This document shows positions 1 to 9,175 of a DNA stretch of 64,000 bases, in pieces. Both the position numbers and the translations under genes were made by a program. Where the stretch lies: positions 53,047 to 117,046 of the forward strand of contig SHVA01000003.1 of assembly GCA_009691195.1 (NCBI GenBank). The letters are read 5' to 3'. The notes under the pieces are model-generated. The model ran no database searches. It saw nothing but the letters and a program-made list of their open reading frames with translations, and was not told the origin of the DNA. Position 1 is the stretch's first letter; each line of letters begins with the position of its first letter. Source of the stretch: Solirubrobacterales bacterium. Lineage in GTDB: Bacteria > Actinomycetota > Thermoleophilia > Solirubrobacterales > 70-9.

Positions 1-27
1 CTCGCCAGAGAGCGCGGCCTGGCGTGA
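1..27 (+). CDS. 3' end of an upstream gene (partial)
   Basis: The first 27 bases read in frame to a TGA at 25-27, giving a C-terminus ending ARERGLA. The stop overlaps the GTG start of der (GTGA), the overlap style used at other coupled junctions in this window. Identity cannot be judged from eight residues; in many actinobacteria the gene before der is cmk or an acyltransferase. Confidence 0.35.
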   Translation, partial: LARERGLA

Positions 28-1385
28 GCGGCCGCCAGTCGGTCGCGGTCGTCGGGTTCCCCAACGCCGGCAAGAGCACCCTGATCAACCGCCTCGCCGG
101 CGGCCGCGACGCGGTCACCCACCACGAGGCCGGGGTCACGCGCGACAGGCGCCGCCTTCGATGCGAGTGGAACGGGCTCGAGTTCGACCTGATCGACACC
201 GGTGGGATGGACCTCGTGGACGTGGACGAGCTCGCGCGCTCGATCCAGGAGCAGGCGCGCCTCGCGATCGACGAGGCCGACCTGGTGCTGGTGGTGGTCG
301 ATGCCAAGGCGGGGCTCGGCCCCGGGGACGCAGAGCTGGCCGATCTCGTTCGCCGCTCGGGCAGGCCGACGCTGCTGGCGGCGAACAAGATCGACCGCAC
401 GGAGGACGCGCCTCAGGGGGCCGAGCTGCACCGGCTCGGGGTGGGCGACCCGCTGCCCGTCTCGGCCGCCCACGGCCTCGGGACCGGCGACCTGCTCGAC
501 GCCGTCGTCGAGAGGCTGCGATCGCTGGCGTCCCCGCTCGAGCCGGAGGACGGCGAGTCACCGGAGCCGCCCCCGCGGATCGCGATCGTCGGGCGGCCCA
601 ACGTCGGCAAGTCGTCGCTGCTCAACAAGCTGCTCGGCAGCGAGCGGGTGATCGTCTCCGAACGCGCGGGCACGACCCGGGACCCGGTGGACACCGAGCT
701 CGAGCTCGACGGACGGCTGATCGTGCTGGTGGACACCGCCGGGTTGCGCCGGCGAAGCCGGGTCTCGGGCAGCGTCGACTACTTCTCCCAGATCCGCACC
801 CAACAGGCCGCGGACCGCGCCGACGCGGCGATCGTCGTCTGCGATGCCTCCGAGGGACTCGCGAGCGACGACCTACGCGCCGCCGAGCTGGCGATGAAGG
901 CGGGCTGCGCGACGGTTCTCGCGCTCAACAAGTGGGACATCACCCGGACCGACCTCGACGACGCCAAGGCCCGGGCTGAGCGCAAGCTGCGGCTGCGGCC
1001 GCCGGTGCTGACCTGCTCGGCGCTGACCGGCCGGGGGATGGAACGCCTGCTGCGCCAGGCGGTCGAGCTCGCGGACCGATCGGGCTCGCGGATCCCGACC
1101 TCCGACCTGAACCGGTTCCTCGCCGACGTCGTCGCGAAGAACGAGCCGCCGCAGCGACGCGGCCGCCGCCTGCGTATCTACTACGGCGCCCAGGTGGAGC
1201 GCCGGCCCCCGCGCTTCGCGGTCCAGGTCAACGACCGCAAGCTCCTCAACCGTGACTGGGCCTACTACATGGAGAACCGCCTGCGCGACGCCTACGACCT
1301 CGAGGGAGTGCCCCTGGTGATCGACTACGTGCCCAAGTCAGGGCGCCGTGGCAGCGGCGAGGAGAAGGGGAGCGCCCGCCGTTGA
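24..1385 (+). CDS. der: Ribosome biogenesis GTPase Der (EngA)
   Basis: Double-GTPase essential for late 50S subunit assembly (family knowledge). The 453-residue protein has two consecutive G domains: the first with a P-loop GFPNAGKST (near residue 11), DTGG switch and NKID; the second with GRPNVGKSS (near residue 188), DTAG and NKWD. A C-terminal KH-like domain follows (RLRIYYGAQVERRPP to VIDYVPKSGR). Length fits the family (about 435-490). The first P-loop has F-P-N-A where R-P-N-V is usual; the second is canonical. The GTG start overlaps the stop of the preceding gene by GTGA, implying translational coupling. Confidence 0.97.
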   Translation: MSGRQSVAVVGFPNAGKSTLINRLAGGRDAVTHHEAGVTRDRRRLRCEWNGLEFDLIDTGGMDLVDVDELARSIQEQARLAIDEADLVLVVVDAKAGLGPGDAELADLVRRSGRPTLLAANKIDRTEDAPQGAELHRLGVGDPLPVSAAHGLGTGDLLDAVVERLRSLASPLEPEDGESPEPPPRIAIVGRPNVGKSSLLNKLLGSERVIVSERAGTTRDPVDTELELDGRLIVLVDTAGLRRRSRVSGSVDYFSQIRTQQAADRADAAIVVCDASEGLASDDLRAAELAMKAGCATVLALNKWDITRTDLDDAKARAERKLRLRPPVLTCSALTGRGMERLLRQAVELADRSGSRIPTSDLNRFLADVVAKNEPPQRRGRRLRIYYGAQVERRPPRFAVQVNDRKLLNRDWAYYMENRLRDAYDLEGVPLVIDYVPKSGRRGSGEEKGSARR

Positions 1386-1406
1386 GAATGGGCTATAAGG
1401 CTCCCG

Positions 1407-3164
1407 GTGCGCCGCCCCAAGCTTCCCGACGAGTTCTGGTTTCGAATCACCACCCGGTTCCGGGCGGGCGGCTACTGGGTGCGCGAGAAGGCGCAGAAAT
1501 CGTGGCGCGGACTTCGGGCCGCCGGGGTCTGGGCCGGCGACCACTGGATGCGGCTCTCCCGCGGGGCCCGCTACTCGGCGCTCGGCCTCCTCGTCGTGGC
1601 CGTGCTGATCGCGGTCGTCCGTTTCGCCCCGGTGCCCGGCATCCCCTGCCAGGTCTCCGCCGTCAGGGAGTGCGCGCCGAGTGACGGGGCCGTCGCCCTG
1701 GTCCCCGCCGACGCCATGCTCTACGCCCACCTGACGCTTGATCAGGGCACCGACCAGTTCTACCGCGCCGAGGCCCTTCCCAGGAGGCTGCCGGGGCTCA
1801 GCCTCAACGCCGAGCGCCTGATCTCCTTCGTGCCCACCCCCTCGGGGGCGCAGGTCAGCTTCGGTGGCGACGTCAGGCCCTGGGCCAGCGACGATTTCGC
1901 GCTGGAGCTGCTCCCGGGCAAGGGCCGCGCCCTGCCGGCGCTGATCGTCGGCGTCGGCGACCGCGAGGCGGCGAGCGACTTCGTCAGTCTGATCGCCCCG
2001 CCGGGCAAGCCCAAGCTCTCCGACCAGGGAGGCGCGGCTCTCAGCGTCTACGGGGGCGGGTTCGCCTCTGCCTTCTCGGGCGACAACCTGATCATCGGCA
2101 CCGAGAGCGCGGTGCGCGCTTCGCTGCGGGTCGCGGCCGGAGCGCCGGGCCTGGAGGGCTCGAAGGCGGCCTCCTCGCGAGATCAGCTCCCCGACCTCCG
2201 CTTCGCCGACCTCTTCCTCTCGCGCACGGGCGTGGAGCGGCTGCTCGCCGGTGGCGGGGCGGGCAGCACCCAGCTGGACACCTTCGTCGACTACGGCGCG
2301 ACCAGCGGCTTCGCCGTTGCGGCGACGGCGCGCGATGACGGCCTCAAGCTCGAGCTGGTCAGCGATCTCCAGCCGAAGCAGCTCGAGTCCAGCCCCTCCT
2401 TCTTCACCGAGCTGCCCGAGTTCGAGCCCGGCCTGGCGGACGACGCCGGGGAGAGGGCGCTCGCCTACGTCGGGGTCGGCGAGCTCGGCCCGACGGTGGC
2501 GGGGCTGCTTAAGCGGGCCGGGTCCGGCCAGCCGGGCCTCGTCCGCTCGCTACAGGCGCTTTCGGCCGGTCTCAAGCGCAGCGCCGACGTCGACCCGCTG
2601 GCCGACCTGCTTCCGGCGCTGAGCGGGCAGGCGGCCCTGGTCGCCGAGCCCACTGACGGGGTTCCCTTTGCGAGCGTCATCGTCGACGGGGTTGACCAGG
2701 AGAAGGCCTCCCAGGCGATCGCCAAGCTCCAGGAGCCGCTGCTGCGGTCCGTGACGCAGTCGGGGCGAGGCCAGATCCCCGCGTTCGAGCAGCAACAGAT
2801 CGATGGCGTCGCTGTGCGCTCGGTGCAGATCTCACCGAGCGTGGACCTCTCCTACGCGATCTTCGACGACAAGCTGGTGGTCAGCACCGATCCCGCCGGG
2901 GTCGCCCAGGTTCGCTCGGGCGGGGGCTCGCTCGCCGATACCCAGGCCTACGAGGTGGCGCGCGACGAGTTGCCGGACGAGGTGGCGGCGATAGTCTTTC
3001 TCAACATCCAAGAGCTTCAGGACCGCGCCGAGCTCGCGGGCCTGGCCGAGGACCCGGTGTACGCATCGTTGAGAGAGGACATCTCGGAGTTCGAGGCCCT
3101 CGCGCTGGGGGTCACCGGCTCCGATGACCAGTTGAAGACCGAGCTCTTCCTTCCCTACGACTGA
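1407..3164 (+). CDS. DUF3352-type membrane-anchored protein
   Basis: 585 residues. A basic N-terminus (about 50 residues) is followed by one hydrophobic segment (about residues 53-72, [20 protein letters not shown]) and a large extracytoplasmic part. The body begins [14 protein letters not shown], with an alternating charged/small pattern typical of DUF3352 proteins, which are common in Thermoleophilia and of unknown function. The GTG start lies 21 nt after der; a TATAAG sequence at 1394-1399 ends 7 nt before it, close to the leaderless-promoter spacing seen elsewhere in the window, though its last base is not T. The family assignment rests on recognition of the N-terminal motif and overall layout. 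Confidence 0.7.
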   Translation: MRRPKLPDEFWFRITTRFRAGGYWVREKAQKSWRGLRAAGVWAGDHWMRLSRGARYSALGLLVVAVLIAVVRFAPVPGIPCQVSAVRECAPSDGAVALVPADAMLYAHLTLDQGTDQFYRAEALPRRLPGLSLNAERLISFVPTPSGAQVSFGGDVRPWASDDFALELLPGKGRALPALIVGVGDREAASDFVSLIAPPGKPKLSDQGGAALSVYGGGFASAFSGDNLIIGTESAVRASLRVAAGAPGLEGSKAASSRDQLPDLRFADLFLSRTGVERLLAGGGAGSTQLDTFVDYGATSGFAVAATARDDGLKLELVSDLQPKQLESSPSFFTELPEFEPGLADDAGERALAYVGVGELGPTVAGLLKRAGSGQPGLVRSLQALSAGLKRSADVDPLADLLPALSGQAALVAEPTDGVPFASVIVDGVDQEKASQAIAKLQEPLLRSVTQSGRGQIPAFEQQQIDGVAVRSVQISPSVDLSYAIFDDKLVVSTDPAGVAQVRSGGGSLADTQAYEVARDELPDEVAAIVFLNIQELQDRAELAGLAEDPVYASLREDISEFEALALGVTGSDDQLKTELFLPYD

Positions 3165-3195
3165 GAATCCCGCAGACCAGGAGGCCGCAACCACC

Positions 3196-4452
3196 TTGAC
3201 CACCAAGACGCTTTCCGACAACGAGTACCTCTTCACCTCGGAGTCGGTGACGGAGGGCCATCCCGACAAGATCTGCGACCAGATCTCCGACGGGGTTCTC
3301 GACGCCGTGATGGCGGTGGACCCCAGCGGAAGGGTGGCCTGCGAGACGCTCGTCAACACGGGCCTGGTCGTCGTCTCGGGCGAGATTTCGACCGAGAACT
3401 ACGTCGACATCCCGGCGATCGCGAGGGAGACGGTCCGCAAGATCGGATACGACGATCCCAGCTACGGCTTCGACCACAAGGCCTGCGCGGTGCTGACCGC
3501 GATCGACGAGCAGTCCTCCGACATCGCTCAGGGCGTGGACAAGGGCCGCGAGCAGCGCGAGGATGGCTCCGACGACGTGATGGACTCGGCCGGCGCGGGC
3601 GACCAGGGGATGATGTTCGGCTACGCGAGCCGCGAGACCAAGTCGCTGATGCCGATGCCGATCCAGGTCGCCCACCAGCTCGCCCGCCAGCTCGCGGAGG
3701 TCCGCAAGGCCGAGGTGATCGGCTACCTGGGGCCCGACGGCAAGACCCAGGTGACGGTTCGCTACGAGAACGACTGCCCTGTGGAGATCGAGAAGATCCT
3801 GATCTCCACCCAGCACCGCGAGGAGGCCGGGATGCAGTTGATCCGCAACGACCTCTGGGAACACGTCGTCGAGCCCGTGCTCAACGCCGAGTACAAGGAG
3901 CTGTTCACCGAGAAGGAGCTGCTCGAGAACTTCCTCGTCAACCCGACCGGCAAGTTCGTGATCGGCGGCCCGGTCGGCGACGCCGGCCTCACCGGCCGCA
4001 AGATCATCGTCGACACCTACGGCGGTGCCGCCCGCCACGGTGGCGGCGCCTTCTCGGGCAAGGACCCCTCGAAGGTGGATCGCTCCGCAGCGTACGCCGC
4101 GCGATACGTCGCCAAGAACGTGGTTGCGGCGGGCCTCGCCGACCGTTGCGAGCTCCAGGTCGCATACGCGATCGGCGTCGCCCACCCGGTCTCGGTGATG
4201 GCGCAGACCTTCGGCACAGGCAAGCTCCCCGACGCCGAGATCGCCCGCATCGTCCAGGACAAGTTCGACCTGCGCCCGGCGGCCTTCCGCCGCTACCTGG
4301 ACCTGCACCGGCCGATCTACCAGAAGACGGCGGCCTACGGCCACTTCGGCCGCAGCGACGATGACTTCACCTGGGAGCGCACCGACCGCGCCGACGACCT
4401 CCGCGAGGCCGCCGGGATGGGCTCCAAGGCGGGCGAGACCGCGACGGCGTAG
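3196..4452 (+). CDS. metK: S-adenosylmethionine synthase
   Basis: Makes S-adenosylmethionine from methionine and ATP in the cytoplasm. 418 residues with GHPDK (near residue 22), the ATP-binding signature [12 protein letters not shown] and the phosphate-loop signature [19 protein letters not shown]. The start is a TTG at 3196, preceded by a strong AGGAGG at 3179-3184 (11-nt spacing); no in-frame ATG/GTG exists between the previous stop and this codon, and the protein then begins with the family's [13 protein letters not shown] stretch. It is the last plus-strand gene before a convergent hairpin. Confidence 0.97.
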   Translation: MTTKTLSDNEYLFTSESVTEGHPDKICDQISDGVLDAVMAVDPSGRVACETLVNTGLVVVSGEISTENYVDIPAIARETVRKIGYDDPSYGFDHKACAVLTAIDEQSSDIAQGVDKGREQREDGSDDVMDSAGAGDQGMMFGYASRETKSLMPMPIQVAHQLARQLAEVRKAEVIGYLGPDGKTQVTVRYENDCPVEIEKILISTQHREEAGMQLIRNDLWEHVVEPVLNAEYKELFTEKELLENFLVNPTGKFVIGGPVGDAGLTGRKIIVDTYGGAARHGGGAFSGKDPSKVDRSAAYAARYVAKNVVAAGLADRCELQVAYAIGVAHPVSVMAQTFGTGKLPDAEIARIVQDKFDLRPAAFRRYLDLHRPIYQKTAAYGHFGRSDDDFTWERTDRADDLREAAGMGSKAGETATA

Positions 4453-4454
4453 GC

Positions 4455-4475
4455 GCCCGGGCCGCTTCGCCGGGC
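4455..4475. terminator. Hairpin between convergent metK and beta-helix gene
   Basis: Inverted repeat GCCCGG (4455-4460) / CCGGGC (4470-4475) with a 9-nt loop, directly between the metK stop and the stop of the minus-strand gene. It could terminate both transcripts. There is no U-tract on the metK side. Confidence 0.5.
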
Positions 4476-4476
4476 C

Positions 4477-6176
4477 CTACTTGTTCCTTTTCTTCTTCTT
4501 CCGCTTGACCTTGACGCTGCGCTGAGCCGGGGTGGCGTCGGCCTGGCCCTGGCCGTCGGTGGCCCTGACCTGGATCGTGTGCTTGCCCGGCTTCAGCTTG
4601 AAGGAGGCGGTTGCGGCGCAGGGCTTGAATGCGCCGGCGTCGAGCTTGCACTCGAACGTCGATCCGGGGTCGGTTGACGCCGAGGTGATCGTGACCTTCG
4701 CCGTCTTGCTCTTGGTCTTGACGATCTTCTCCGGCCCCTTGGTGATCGCCGTCTCAGGCACGCAGTTGAACTCGTCGGCGCCGATGTCCACGCTCGCGGG
4801 CTGATCCTCCGGGCAGTCGCCGTCGAGCTGGCGCGGGTCGCCGTCGATGTCGGTTCGCGCGCCGGGATTGACGATCGTTCCGCCAGCGTCGATCATTGGA
4901 GAATCCGCTGCGAGGTGATAGGTGAACGGGTTCGTGAACCCTGGATCGGAAGTAGTCGCGAAGTTGTCGCAGCCCGATCCCGTGACTGGGCCGCGCGAGC
5001 CCGCGATAGCGCAGCTCGAGCTGTCGAGATCGACGATTCCCTGGGTGCCGATGATGCTCGAGGTCAGGGTGGCGCTGGCCTCGTCTTGGAGGTGGATCTC
5101 CCCGTTTGCGCTGGTGCTGTCGTAGACCGTGACGTTGTCAGCATCGAAGTGGGACCGTCCCAGGCTGCCCGGCTCCTCCGCCCAGATCCCGACGCCGTTG
5201 TCCACGATCACGTCGCTGTCGAAGCTGACCGGGGCCCCGGTCCGGTCGAGGTAGACGCCCTTGGCGAAGCCATGAAGGTCGTTGCGGGCGAGCGCTGCGC
5301 CGGTCTCCGCGGTGGTCCCGCCCCCACCGCCCGCAGGCTGATGCCCTCGATCGGCGGATCGACCTCCGACGGGCGGACCATGTTGCCGCTGATCTCGGGC
5401 TCCATCCCGCGCACGAAGATCCCGGCGCCCGGGCTGGCGCCGTTGCGCGCGTGGGTGATCGCGTTGTCGGAGATGACCGGCTCGATCGAGCCGCCGGAGC
5501 CGCCGCCGCCGCCCTCGAGCCTGACGGCGTTGACGAGGTTGTCGAAGCCGTTGCTTGAGATGACGGGCTCGGTGTCCTCGGGGACGCAGACACCGACCTC
5601 GTTGACTGCGTCGTCGTCGGTGGGGTCGGAGAAGGCGTTGCCGGTGATCCGCGCGACACCGTTGCCGTTCCCGATCTCGATCAGTGGCTCCTGGCAGTTG
5701 GGGGCGCTGCCGGTGGACGGCGAGTTCGACTGGTCGAAGAAGTTGCCGCTGATCGTCGCGGCCCCGATCGTCCGGATGGCGCGAGTGGGCGAGCGGATGT
5801 TGAAGCCTCTGATCACGGCGTCATCGCCGGCGAGGATCGCGTTGGAGGTGTCGTCGAGGTCTGCGACCGCGCCATTGTCGATGATCGCGCCGCCGTTGCC
5901 GCCGGCGAAGATCTGCTCGTCGTGAACGATGCTGACATCGAGCAGCACCAGGGCCTCGTCGTAGGTTCCTGAGCCCACCAGGACGCGGTCGCCCGAGGCC
6001 GACTGGCCGACGGCGTACTCGATCGTTCCGCACGGGCTTGCGCTCGAGGTGCAGACGCCGGCGTCGGTCCCGCCCTGGTCGACGAAGCGGTCAGCAGCAG
6101 AGGCCGTTGCCGGCGCGGCAAGCGCCGGCAACGGCGCCGCTGAGGCGAGTCCCACTCTGAGCCCCCTGCCCGTCAT
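4477..6176 (-). CDS. Exported beta-helix / choice-of-anchor Q protein, apparently frameshifted
   Basis: Minus-strand gene read in two frames joined near 5321-5325. The 5' part starts at ATG 6176 (GAGGGAGG-type ribosome site just upstream) with a Sec signal peptide (MTGRGLRVGLASAAPLPALA, Ala-rich cleavage region), then parallel beta-helix repeats rich in N, D and G. The 3' part (below 5320) continues the helix, carries a choice-of-anchor-Q segment (IDAGG...DIDGDPRQLDG...DIGADEF), one Ig-like module with FECKLD...KPC, and a basic C-terminus KRKKKKRNK. Adding one base to the C5 run at 5321-5325 restores a single frame. It follows the PH-domain gene by 19 nt, so is probably co-transcribed. Function unknown; likely a cell-surface protein. 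Confidence 0.75.
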
Positions 6177-6195
6177 CGCCTCCCTCCCTCGGTGC

Positions 6196-6687
6196 CTATC
6201 GGGCCGTTTGGCCGCCGCCCTCGAGGCTCGGGTCATTGCCGACGTGCGTAGCCCGGTCGACGCGCTCGACGACCTGCTCGGGCTGTGAGACGCCGGCGAA
6301 GACAAAGTTGTAGTCGTCGCCCGCCGCGGTGTCGAAGTCGACGTTGCCGATCTGCATCAGGCGCTGGTAGACCGACTGCTGGTAGTTGACGTTCTGGACA
6401 CGCTGCAGGCGCGTCTCCTGGACGTTGCGCGAGACGATCCCCCGCTTGATGTTGAGCCGGCGGTCGGTGATCGTGTACCGAGTCGCGGCCCGCTTGATGA
6501 AGCCGACGACGAGCACGATCGCCGTGATCACGGCGAAGATGACCACGGCCGTTGAGGTGCTGTCGATCAGGCTGTAGATCAGTGCGATGCCGGCGGCGAT
6601 CAGGATGCCGAGGATGTAGAAGCCGAGGATCGCCCGCCAGGAGGGGTGGCCCTCGTAGATGATCTTCTCTCCGGACTGAAGGTCCAT
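6196..6687 (-). CDS. Bacterial PH-domain (bPH2, YdbS-like) membrane protein
   Basis: 163 residues. A short N-terminal motif (GEKIIYEGHPSWRAILG) leads into two adjacent hydrophobic helices (about residues 20-65) and then a bPH2 domain with YTITDRRLNIKRGIVSRNVQETRL and a Q-rich QNVNYQQSVYQR segment. This layout matches YdbS/YdbT-type membrane proteins, whose roles are mostly unknown. A TATGCT hexamer on the minus strand (6702-6697) ends 9 nt before the ATG. It is sandwiched between two beta-helix surface-protein genes on the same strand. Confidence 0.85.
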   Translation of the reverse strand: MDLQSGEKIIYEGHPSWRAILGFYILGILIAAGIALIYSLIDSTSTAVVIFAVITAIVLVVGFIKRAATRYTITDRRLNIKRGIVSRNVQETRLQRVQNVNYQQSVYQRLMQIGNVDFDTAAGDDYNFVFAGVSQPEQVVERVDRATHVGNDPSLEGGGQTAR

Positions 6688-6709
6688 CAGGCGCGCAGCA
6701 TATGGATTA

Positions 6710-9056
6710 TCAGCGGCGCCTGGGACGCTTCTTGAGCTTCAGGCGCTTGACCTTGACCTTGGCGCTGGCCGGGGTCGGGTCGAAGTTGGGCACGGCGTCG
6801 GCTGCCCTGATGCGGAAGACGTGCGCCCCCGGCTTCAGCAGATAGGAGCGCGGCGAGACGCAGGCGATGAAGGCGCCCCCGTCGAGGGCGCAATCGAAGT
6901 TCGCGGCCGCGTCGTCGGAGCTGAAGGAGAAGCTCGCCCGGAGCTGCCGCTTCTTCGTCTTCAGCTTCGCCTTGGGGGCTGCGGTGATCGTCGTCTGCGG
7001 GGCCGTCGCGTCGCCGATGAAGAGCCGCTGCGCGGGAGAGTCATCGATGTTGGCCACGGCGTCCTCGGCCCTGACCTCGAAGCTGTGCGGGCCGTCGGCC
7101 AGCGCGCCCGCGGGCTCATGGGTATTTCCCGGGCCGCTGCAGGCGCCGAACGGGCTGGAGTCGATCCGGCACTCGAAGCCGCCCGGCGGCTCGCTGGTGC
7201 TGAAGGCGAAGCTCGGCCGCGCGTCAGCCGTGGGGCCGGAGGGGCCGGCGACGATCGTGGTCTGGGGCCTGGTGGCGTCCACGCTGAAGGAGCGGGTCGC
7301 CGGGCTCGGGTCGGGGTTGTTGACGGCGTCGTGGGCCACGACCGTGAAGGTGTGGGTGCCGTCGGGCAGCGGAGCCGCGGGGGTATGGGTGCCGGGGCCG
7401 CTGCAGGGGGCGAGGATCGCCAAGTCAATCTTGCACTCGAAGCTGCCCGGCGGCTCGGTGGTGCTGAAGCTGAACGTCGGCTGCGGGTTGTTGATCGGGC
7501 CGGAGGGGCCGGTGTTGATAGTGGTCTGGGGTGGGGTGCCGTCGACGGTGAAGTTGCGGACGACCGCATCACCGGGTTCCGCGCCCTCTCCCAGCGCCTG
7601 CACCGAGAGGCTGTGGGGGCCGTCGGACAGGTGGCCGACGTCATGGGGGCTGGTGCAGCCGGCCTCGAATGTGTTGTCCAGCGAGCACAGGAACGAGGGC
7701 GCGCAGGCCCGGCTGGAGGCGAGGCCGAAGATCGGGGAGTCCTTGGTGGCGCCGCCCTCCGCCGGGCCGGAGTTGAACTGGGCCGTCGGCGGCGGGGCCA
7801 CGAACTCGTCGGAGCCGACGTCGCGCCGGCTGACGCAGTTGTTGTCGCCGTCGACGGCGCGGGGGTCACCGTCGATGTCGAGCGCCCCGGGGGCCGGCGC
7901 CGCGGGGTCGCCCTGGTCGATCAGCGGCGAGCTCGCGGAGAGGTGGAAGTTCGTGCCGAAGCCGGGCGCCAGGTCTGTCCGAGCGGTCTCGTTCAGGATG
8001 GTGATTCCGACGTCGGGCTGGCCGCTATCGTCGAGGTCGTCGTCGTCGGCAATCGTCGACGGGTCGTAATCGGAGTTGAAGGTGTCGATCGTCGCTGTCT
8101 CGCCGTTGTCCGCCCGCAGGGCAAGCGAGAGCGCGGCGCCCTCGATGATCGTGCTGTTCAGCGATACCGTGGAGTCCTCTCCCGTCGAGCTGCTGTCGGC
8201 CTCGGCGACGGCGCCGATCGAGTTCGTGCCACCGCCGGCGATCGTGACGTTCGTGGCCGAGATCTCGATCGGGTTGGTGCTGTTGTTGAAGTTCGCGGCC
8301 TGGAATCCCCGGGCGTCATCGCGGGCGCCGAGGTCGATCAGGGAGTCGGCGAGGCTGATCGTGCCGGAGTCCGCGCCGGCGCCGATATACGCGTCGATGC
8401 TCGTGCGCTGGACATCGAGGTCGACCGCGCTCGTCCTGACGCCGTTCGTCCCCTTAAGCGAGGAGTCCACGATCGAGGCCTGCCCCGTGTCGAAGGCGAT
8501 GACCGCATCGTTCGCCGGGTCGAGCCCGTTCGGGTCGAGCGCTGGAAGGTTCACTGTCGATCCTGTCAGCGTGGTCCCGCCGCCGAGTGTCACCCCGCGG
8601 ACGCTGCTGGCACCGATGCCGTCCACCAGCACGTCCTGGGCGACAGTGGCGCCGAGGAGCGAGATCCCGGCGTCGGTCGAGGCCGAGTCGTTGCCGGGAA
8701 GCGAGGCGCCCAGGGACTCCACCCGCGTCCCAGCGGGGCCATCGACGTGGAGGGCGGTGACGGCCGAGCTGGTGTCGGAGGGGATGATCGTCGTCACGGA
8801 GCGCCCGGCTCCGATCAGCTCGACAGGGTCTGTTCCTGAGCTGTAGGACGGCGTCTCGTCGTAGTCGCCGGGGCCGACGAGGACCCTGTCGGGCCCGGGT
8901 TCGGCGGCGGCCTTGTCGAGCGCGTCCTGGATCGAGGTCGCGGTGCTGTCCTCGCAACTGAGGTCGGAGCTGTTGAAGCAGTAGACGACGTCCGCCTGCG
9001 CAGCGGCCGGCGCGGCAAGGGCCGCCAGCGTCACGAGCAATGCGAGTGTCTTTCAT
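6710..9056 (-). CDS. Exported beta-helix protein with four Ig-like Cys-paired repeats
   Basis: About 780 residues. After the signal peptide comes a beta-helix region, a choice-of-anchor-Q motif (LIDQGD...DIDGDPRAVDG...DVGSDEF, about residues 373-413 counted from 9040), then four tandem Ig-like modules (about 418-500, 501-590, 591-680, 681-766) each with paired cysteines in the pattern F-x-C-x-[ILF]-D ... C, and an Arg/Lys tail ending LKLKKRPRRR. An uninterrupted frame starts only at TTG 9040. With one A removed from the AAA at 9053-9051 the gene starts at ATG 9056 behind GGGGAAGG and encodes a complete signal peptide beginning MKTLALLVTLAALAAP. I treat 9056 as the real start. Function unknown. 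Confidence 0.75.
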
Positions 9057-9090
9057 CCCATCTGCCTTCCCCGGCCGGTGTACCTGTTCG

Positions 9091-9096
9091 AGGATA
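9091..9096 (-). promoter_or_regulatory. Candidate -10 box for the beta-helix gene
   Basis: TATCCT on the minus strand about 35 nt upstream of the inferred ATG at 9056, in the divergent 120-bp gap with priA. No clear -35 box is visible. Confidence 0.35.
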
Positions 9097-9161
9097 ATCA
9101 TCGGCAGGACGACGCGGATCGCTGAGGCCCTGGTGGGTATGCGCCCGTCCGCGCTCGTCCC

Positions 9162-9167
9162 TAGCCT
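9162..9167 (+). promoter_or_regulatory. -10 box, leaderless priA
   Basis: TAGCCT ends 8 nt before the GTG start at 9176, so transcription would start at or within one base of the start codon. One of a recurrent set in this window. Confidence 0.55.
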
Positions 9168-9175
9168 CGGAGGCG

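Noticed and set aside
6821..8839. Long plus-strand frame opposite the repeat-rich beta-helix protein
   Set aside because: Arg/Gly/Ala-rich shadow without motifs; the minus strand has signal peptide, repeats and anchor motif.
9051..9053. Phase variation at the AAA run of the beta-helix gene
   Set aside because: Three bases are too few for frequent slippage; sequence error or fixed mutation is more likely.
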